A stretch of DNA of 64,000 nucleotides. It comes from Nymphaea colorata. Lineage: Eukaryota; Streptophyta; Magnoliopsida; Nymphaeales; Nymphaeaceae. Numbering within the stretch: position 1 is the stretch's first letter; each line of letters opens with the position of its first letter. This document shows positions 57,401 through 64,000 of this stretch, one piece after another. The DNA lies in contig NC_045145.1 in NCBI RefSeq assembly GCF_008831285.2, positions 19,422,040 to 19,486,039 on the forward strand, given 5' to 3'. Made by a program: the position numbers and the translations under genes. A model generated the notes under the pieces. It was not told the DNA's origin. It saw nothing but the letters and a program-made list of their open reading frames with translations, and did no database searches.

Positions 57401-59946
57401 TCCTATGAGGTAATTTAGAAACTAGAAATTAAATCAAAATAAGGGAAAGGAAAGCATCATCTTACCCTCTTCCTCATTTGTGTTTCTTTCTCTTTTTCCT
57501 TTGGGAGGAGCAGGAAAGAGGCAATGCTTCCATGTTACAGCAGTGACTACGGCCTTCATCGGTCCTTTTCAGTTTGCTCTATTCTGTAACTTTTCTTTTC
57601 CCCTTTCCTGCTATGTAATACCTTTGCATTAATTCCCCAAGTCATTAAATCAATCGCTATATATACATACCCACTCAAAAAAGTTATAGTACTACATATT
57701 GGAGAATTCGAGTACTCCTCTCTTCCCCCTCTCTCTCTTTCTGTGTGAGATGTTTATTACCCAGAGGACCGTGCGTGTAGGTAGTGGTACTGAAACCCCA
57801 TAAAGAATGGCGGTACGCATTAAATTTAGAGAAGAATAAACGTTAATACCAAAGACGAAAGGCCAATCCTTTAAAACATGTTTGCTTCCTAATTTCATGT
57901 ACAAAAGCCAACTCCAATGAGTGGTTTTGGTCGTTTTCAGATCATCTTCGTTAATGAGTTTTCAGATTTCATGTACACGAGAAACGACAAATCTTGTAAA
58001 TTAAAGAACAAACATGCTGTCAAGCAGTTAATTGTATGTGGCCCATATTTAACGAAATTGGCAGGTTCAAGAAACTTATGCGCCTAGCGCGTGCTACCTT
58101 ACACACATACATGCACGCATGCATGTCGACCATGGTACTTACAATTTTTTTAATGTGTGAAGAATACTTAAGAATAATTCTTTAATTAAGAGCTTAAAAG
58201 CTCAGACTGCCCTGCTTTCGGTTGTTTTTGTTTTTTAACTTTTTTATAACATGAACTAAAGCTGGTTAAAAACAGATTTAAATCACTTGCGTAAGCCTTC
58301 TAATATGCTAGCACTGCCTGCACCATTTACTTGGCTTTAATTCTAAGAGCCAAATTGAGCAAGTGGTACATTCAGTGCTGTGCTGCACATGCAGGCACGC
58401 CAGGCAGTAAGTTTGGACACTTCTCTCTGAACGAATATTCCAGCATATGGCTCATGACCAAGCTCTTGGCTAAGTGGAGAAGATTACACATTTGACTTTG
58501 ACCATGGGTACTTCGCTACCAACAATGAAAGCGACTCTCGATCCAGCAACCCTGTCAACATTTCTTGACTGGTAAATCACCCTAGCAGCAACAGTTAACC
58601 AGATTTACCGCCTTGTAAACGGTGGTCCATCCACTACTGTGCAAGAATAAGTAAATGAATGAATTTCTTCATGTCCTTTCTGCAGTTCCGACTAACAGCA
58701 GGCATTTGAGTTAGCACCCACCTTCCAATCCCAGTTTTTTTTTTTTCCGCCATTGAATGGGAAAGGATGTTGGTCATTCATGGCGTTCCTTGTCTCGGTA
58801 TCAAGCAGGTTGATAATTGATATAATTGGTTCCCCTCTGCAGAACCTCACCAGCTTCCCCCTCCATTCTTCCTGTTAAAATATTGTCTGGCACGAGAGAC
58901 TGTCTCAAAGCTTTTGCTCCAAATTCTGATGCGGGTATTCCAAATAAGGGAGCAAAAGCTGGTCATCCGATTCATCATCAGATATGGAATCGTCTGCCAC
59001 CATTCCAGCAGCTGAACAATTACGTTGGTGCCTCCTGACCCTGATGTTCTCTGATTAACATCCTCTGAAATGTCTTTGGCAGAGGCGCACGGCGGTTTTC
59101 TTCTTTTGTCCATGCGGCCACCCATGATTCCTAAAGAAAGGAGTGTCTGCGTCTCAACAGTTCTGGTAACAGTCAAGAAGTGATCATCAAACTTGACCGA
59201 GGGGTCAGCCTGATCGACCGTTGAATCTAAAATAGATCGAAACTAAGTACATAAAGATCCCTTTTATTGGCATAGCCTAGTAAAGCCTGCCCCACTCTGG
59301 CTGACCAGTAAAAGGCACAAACAGAAATAAATTGAAGGTATTAAAAGCATGCCTAATGCTTTGACGATACTGAAAAACGCCTGGTTTTAATTTTTCTTTT
59401 GCAAAGTTTATCAGAAGAACAGTTGTTGTTAGGTTAACCTACTCTACTCTTGAATTTACTGCGAACTAATCAGTAGAATGACCATATTAGGTGCTCTTCT
59501 TTGTTGTGACTGTCAAGTTCTTTTGTCCTTTTCAACTTTTACAGCCTCATAAATGCTCAAGTAGTCTGGGTCCATCGTCTCTCCGTTCATCAAGAATGAA
59601 AAATGAAATGAAAACCAAAGTGGTTTCTTCTGTAAAACACGCACACACACTGGCAAAGAATTATCCTTGTCTTCCTCCCCATAGATTGGTTTAGATGCAA
59701 ATTAAGACTGCAGCGAAGAAATCACAAATTACAATAAATGTAAATTACGGTCCCAAATATCTTAAACCCCAACTGTCAAAGGCGACAGTGGATACACGTT
59801 AAATAGAGAATTATCAACTAGTTAGTTACTTCTAAGTTCTAACTGACTGTCAATTTCATAAGAAATTTAATCAAGCATTTGCCACTCGTGATGGATGAAA
59901 TGCAAGCAAATCAACAAACTGAAACTTACACAACGAAAACACTCAC
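54480..59946. other. Intergenic region, no recognised gene
   Basis: About 5.5 kb of mostly unique sequence. Open frames at 56768-57124 and 58847-59176 (minus) are the longest but show no domain, conserved motif or splice support that I can recognise. No repeats of note apart from AT-rich stretches. Confidence 0.5.
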
Positions 59947-60291
59947 TTCCAAGATTTCATGCAACCTTTTCATGTTTAGTGGAGGTGGCCCTTGGCCTTT
60001 GATTCTGACCGCCTCTGATGTTCTTCAGATCTCATGAATTGCTTCCACGATCGCCTGAGTAACACGCGCCCCGCCAATCTTCGTCGTCCCTAACGTCCGA
60101 ATTGCCAAGTGCCTCAGCCTGAGCAACTGGGAGTCTGGAAGACTCAATTCTGCGAACGATGTTTTAGTCCTTCTCTTCCTAGCCAAGCTCCTATCTTCTA
60201 ATGCCTCTTGAACCCGCTTTTCCCGTGGAAACTGACCCTCTCGGACATCATCCCCCACGCTAGTGTGGGCAGTTGCCCACACCAACCTCAC
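59947..60291 (-). pseudogene. CRM-domain (CRS1-YhbY) splicing factor fragment, CFM-like
   Basis: The frame reads TSFAELSLPDSQLLRLRHLA, then GARVTQAIVEAIHEI, a TGA stop (60025-60027), then RTSEAVRIKGQG and LNMKRLHEILE. This is the first half of a CRM RNA-binding domain (pattern AE..IPE.EL.RLR...., G.TQA.V.AIHEKW, V.K.K......NMKR.HEILE). The stop falls where the family has the conserved tryptophan of HEKW, consistent with a TGG to TGA change. A good splice donor, GAA|GTGAGT, follows directly, so it is a piece of genomic gene rather than a retrocopy. In plants such proteins (CFM2/CFM3, CRS1, CAF) help splice organellar group II introns. No further exons of the domain (the TGGLVIWRSG block) were found nearby. 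The upstream part (residues 1-20) is unrecognised. It could be a real exon with an error, but a broken fragment is more likely. Confidence 0.72.
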
Positions 60292-60550
60292 AAACTTTAC
60301 TCATTTTTTATTATTTATTTTATGTTAATAATTTCGTGTATTTGGTTGTTTATATATTAAAACATTAGGATTATCAAACTATCGTCCCACAACCAAAATT
60401 TCTGGCTCCTTTAATGCCTCAAGTTGTTCTGACCTAATGACAGAGCATTTTCATTCCCTAATATTAATTCATGTAAATATTTTTTTTTTTAACAGTCAAT
60501 TTTAAAAGGATTGAGAGATATAATTGTTCATTATCCCTTACCTACGAATT

Positions 60551-60640
<90 letters not shown>

Positions 60641-61985
60641 GGCGACGAGCTATTTCTATTAAATCCTTAATTTGTTTTCTTAATACAAAAAAGTTAATGA
60701 CACTGCAGTATCGGTCCGTCTATGCAATAATGCAGGGGCCAATATCCAGCTCCTTGAATAATACATCGATATGTCTCGGCTGATTGAGCTCCGTAATATT
60801 TGAATAAAAAGTAATCAATTTTAATTTTTTTTTATTTGAAAAAGCTAAAAAGGGTAGTGTAAATTCATGCAGACTTGAGCCTATTAAAATATCTGAATTT
60901 GGGATGCTAACGTACTACATCTCCTCATCACAGACATATGCAGCGACCCATTTTAAGAGACAGATACGTAACATAATGTTTTTTTGTTGTCAAAGGCCCC
61001 ACTTCTAAACCAGTAAATCTTAGCACGCATTACTCATCAGTGAAAGCCACCCTCATCCCAACAGTACTCTCTACCCTTCTGGACCACTAAACCTTAGGCC
61101 GCATTAAACCATTAGCCACAAATCACCGCCCCGTGAACGGTGGTCCGCATGTCAGTGTAATATCTTTTTTCGTCTCGCTCCACGGATTCAGTAAGGATGA
61201 GGGGACACCCACCAACCAAGAAGCAGCGATCATTGATGATCCCCTTGCGCTACACCACGTTAAACTCAAATCTTGAAGCATTACACTACTAAGAGCAGTC
61301 GATAAATGAGCTTGACCAACGTGTCAGGGGAGACCAGCAGTTCAACGGCCGTTTGTTTCTTGACATCATCAGGTAATGACTGCCCAACTAGCTTTACAAT
61401 AATAAAGTTGCAAATAAACTAACGGAAAAGAAAAACAAAAAAAAAACAAAAACAAAAAACAAGTCACCGACTTCTGCACCCACTGAGATTGCGTTGCAAA
61501 GGACAACAGGAGGCAACGCCAACAGTCAAAAGACCAGGTGGGTATGGAAAAATCATACGAGAGCTTGTAACTAATTTCTGTAACGAAGAGTAAGAAGACA
61601 AAGACCGCTCCTTCAGAACGGATACAACCAAAAAAAAAAACTGCGAGCTAAACCAAGCAGAGAGGAAATCCAAGAACCGAGCTGCCATTGCCACTTGAAC
61701 CAGCAACAACTTGCAACTTCTTGCGACCAAGAAAACTTAAAAAGGGTCAGTTTATACAACAAAGGAAAGCAGTGTCCTGAGGGGAATAAGTAAAAATAAT
61801 GCCTACTTCAATGAGGGGGGAGGAGAAAAGGAAAAAGAAACTCGTACAACCACCACAAGCTACACGTCATGACGTGAAAAATGACACGACCAGTATACTA
61901 ACATAAAGTACAAAGGCTCCTTCAGGAGTACATAAATCAGCTAGAGGATGCTATCACCAGAATCTAATGTGGAACCCCAAAGCTG
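60292..61985. other. Intergenic region with microsatellite
   Basis: Contains a (TA)n tract at 60556-60637 and otherwise AT-rich, unassigned sequence. The last few hundred bases before 61985 probably include the 3' UTR of the CRWN-like gene; no polyadenylation site could be fixed. Confidence 0.55.
60556..60637. repeat. (TA)n microsatellite
   Basis: Uninterrupted TA tract of about 40 units, without the TC partner seen at other loci. Confidence 0.95.
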
Positions 61986-64000
61986 TCACGTGGTGAAGAA
62001 ATTCCATAGCTTCTTCCCTATAGATTTGTTGTGAGCATCATCATCATCCTCGTTCTCATAACCATCATCCTCGCTGCTACCCTCATCCTCATCATACGCT
62101 GCCGCCTCATCCCTTTCCTCAAGAAGAGCATTCCCACCATTCTCTTGCTCAATGTAGTTAAGAATATCTATTCCTGCGGTTTCACCATTGAAGTTGCTCT
62201 CGACGCCAACTTCAGTCTCAACCTGGATTAAGAAAAAATACAACTTTCAATAAAGATCCCAGATCATCTTCAAGAGATGTGACAATTAGGAAATGTGCGG
62301 ATAAGACGATTAAATTTTAACTTTCCCCTGTTTAAAAGAAGATTGCTTTCTAAGAAGATCCCATATCAGCTTCAAGACATATGGCAATCAGGAAATATGA
62401 GGATAAGATGATAACTTCATCATGAAGCGGTAACTAGACTTTGCTTTGGCAGTCAAAAACCACATAATTGGCACAACCAGAACCCGTGCCTGGCTCATCA
62501 ACCTCAACTGCTACTAAGGCATATTGAGGCCATGGTGAAAATGGAAATGCAAGCTTCAGCAACAGCCATCACTTGACTCTCGGTATAAACAGCAGACCCA
62601 CAGTGGATGGATGCAAGGGATTGGATTGAACACTCCAAAACAGAGATTGAACGTTGGTCAAATTCAGTATACTGCTGAAAATAGAAAAGGATCCCAAACA
62701 ACACACATCCTAGCTGCTTGGATCCCCACAAATACCGGCATTGTAAAAAACACAACTGCACAATGAAAAGAGAACAAGCAAAACCTTTGTAATTTTCTGT
62801 GATGAATATTGATGGACTGAAAATAGAAAAGGATCCCAAACAACACACATCCTAGCTGCTTGGATCCCCACAATACCGGCATTGTAAAAAACACAACTGC
62901 ACAATGAAAAGAGAACAAGCAAAACCTTTGTAATTTTCTGTGATGAATATTGATGGACCTGGACAATTGTCTGTTCCACCTGAGGTGAACTATTTCCAGA
63001 CTCACACACCCTGAGTCCTCCCTGAGCAGCTTCTTTCAGAGCACCTGGAGCGCGCCGGTGATCAGAAGCCACCTGTCTAGTATCATGTACCTCACTCAAA
63101 GCTCTTGCACCAGCATCCTTATCTACTGCATTGTCTTGAACTTTGGCCGATTTATCTTGCTCTCCAAAATGGTTATCAAGCTTTGCAGCAGACGTTTGGG
63201 CAGCATCCGTATTTGCACTGGTTAACAAAAAGAAGGGCCATCTCAGACAAGATATAAATGTCAAAAACAATGTTCATGTACTTCACTAAAGAGGATAACC
63301 ACATATCTGACATGATATGCAGTAGTGCCATCTTACACTGTTGAACGCCTCAGATTGTACCGCTTTCTTCCAGGTGTTTCAGCATCAGCCACATTTGTAG
63401 CTTTTCTTTTCCTCATCCTGCCAGTGACACTATCAGATCGCACTTCAGTATCATCAGCATCACTAGTAGCAAATGATGAAACTGTACTCTGCCGTTTCTG
63501 CCAAGCCCCTGCATCCCCATCAACAGATCCCTCTCTGTGCTCTTGGCTCTGTGTCTCTGCACCGGCAAGATATGCCTTGGCCTCATCAACAGTCGCCTTC
63601 ACTGAACGTGATCGTCTAATGCCTTTTGTTTTACGTCTTCTGCCAGGCTTTTGCCTGCTGCTGCTGGACACAATCGATTGAGAATTGTCTCTGTCATCAA
63701 GTGAAGCAGCTTCAACTGCTTCATCCCTGCAATTCCTTGTATCAAGAGATTGTCTTGGCTCATCCTCCACTTGGTAACTATCTTCAGGTAAAACTCCATG
63801 CACAACAGCAGCGATATTTTCTGTGCTTGCAGGCAGTTCCGGTTGACTTGCAAATCGTGAAGGTGATCTTCCATTCAGAGTTTCCGGAGAAGCTTCACTT
63901 CTCTTTATAGGAGAAAGATTAAATATCTTTGAAGCACATTTTCGTAACCATGACATGCGACCCGGAGAATTAGAATCAGGACCGAGTTCACCAGGCATTA
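61986..64000 (-). CDS. CRWN1: CROWDED NUCLEI 1 / NMCP1-like nuclear lamina protein, last three exons (partial)
   Basis: This is the 3' part of a gene for a plant nuclear lamina-like coiled-coil protein. CRWN/NMCP proteins shape nuclei and organise peripheral chromatin. Exons: 64000-63337 (continues off the right edge), 63217-62959 and 62222-61986. The frame closes across both introns (donors ACAGT|GTAAGA and CCAG|GTCCAT; acceptors AACCAG|TGC and ATCCAG|GTTGAG). The first exon shown has the conserved SWLRKCASKIFNLSPIKR, a nuclear-localisation-rich region (RRRKTKGIRRSRSVKATVDE) and RKRYNLRRSTV. The middle exon is polar and acidic. The last has an Asp/Glu-rich stretch and the family's terminal SIGKKLWNFFTT, which marks the CRWN1-type rather than CRWN4-type branch. 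The long coiled-coil rod lies outside the window. The donor of the middle exon (GTCCAT) is weak, and the adjacent intron carries a recent duplication. Confidence 0.92.
62675..62957 (-). repeat. Tandem duplication of about 141 bp in the last CRWN-like intron
   Basis: Copy 1 is 62675-62816 and copy 2 is 62817-62957. They are nearly identical; the only difference I see is one A in an A run. Copy 2 ends exactly at the splice donor of the middle exon, so the donor-proximal bases GTCCATC occur twice. Confidence 0.95.

Noticed and set aside
58847..59176. 109-residue minus-strand open frame
   Set aside because: It lies on the side where further CRM exons would be expected, but contains no CRM motif such as TGGLVIWRSG.
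62504..62958. Open frames across the CRWN-like intron with repeated segments
   Set aside because: They arise from the 141-bp tandem duplication within an intron; the flanking exons splice in phase without them.

Overview
This is a stretch of a seed-plant nuclear genome, almost certainly an angiosperm. The genes are split by introns with GT..AG ends, the intergenic DNA is long and AT-rich, there are many (TC)n and (TA)n microsatellites, and a decayed Ty1-copia element is present. Every recognisable protein is a plant family (DUF617/MIZ1, Dof, KIN-8, IDA-like peptide, PII-2-like LRR protein, CRWN/NMCP nuclear lamina protein). The coding regions lack the GC bias of grass genes. I cannot name the species from sequence alone.

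Layout from left to right: (1) the first two exons of a minus-strand DCP5/LSM14-type mRNA-decapping gene that runs off the left edge; (2) about 6 kb without a convincing gene, holding a copy of a dispersed AT-rich repeat and a ~170-bp-period duplication; (3) an intronless plus-strand MIZU-KUSSEI1-like (DUF617) gene at 9.5-10.3 kb; (4) intergenic DNA, then a degenerate Ty1-copia retrotransposon at 14.4-19.8 kb with stops, frameshifts and lost catalytic residues; (5) a minus-strand Dof gene. Its zinc-finger exon at 22.0-22.6 kb is probably joined to two upstream exons at 24.4-25.1 kb carrying the KLFG-type N-terminal motif of cyclic Dof factors; (6) intergenic DNA with a long TC/TA microsatellite; (7) a six-exon minus-strand kinesin-8 (KIN-8A-like) gene at 30.4-34.0 kb, ending in a 45-nt last exon; (8) a 10-kb gene desert with a 92-bp minisatellite, dispersed repeats and CGAGCT-rich repeats; (9) a small minus-strand gene for an IDA-like secreted peptide at 44.3-44.5 kb; (10) an 8-kb gene desert with three further local duplications; (11) an intronless minus-strand PII-2-like LRR protein gene at 53.0-54.4 kb; (12) about 5.5 kb with no recognised gene, ending in a broken CRM-domain (CRS1-YhbY) gene fragment near 60 kb; (13) the last three exons of a minus-strand CRWN1/NMCP1-type nuclear lamina gene that runs off the right edge.

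The genes are unrelated neighbours rather than a pathway: mRNA turnover, root hydrotropism-type DUF617, light or photoperiod Dof regulation, microtubule motor, peptide signalling, LRR receptor-like protein and nuclear architecture. I found no operon-like cluster, CRISPR, phage or other non-plant system. The most informative non-routine items are the three-exon Dof reconstruction, the divergent IDA-like peptide, the CRM-domain pseudogene fragment, the dispersed AT-rich element family and the recent tandem duplication touching a splice donor in the CRWN gene.
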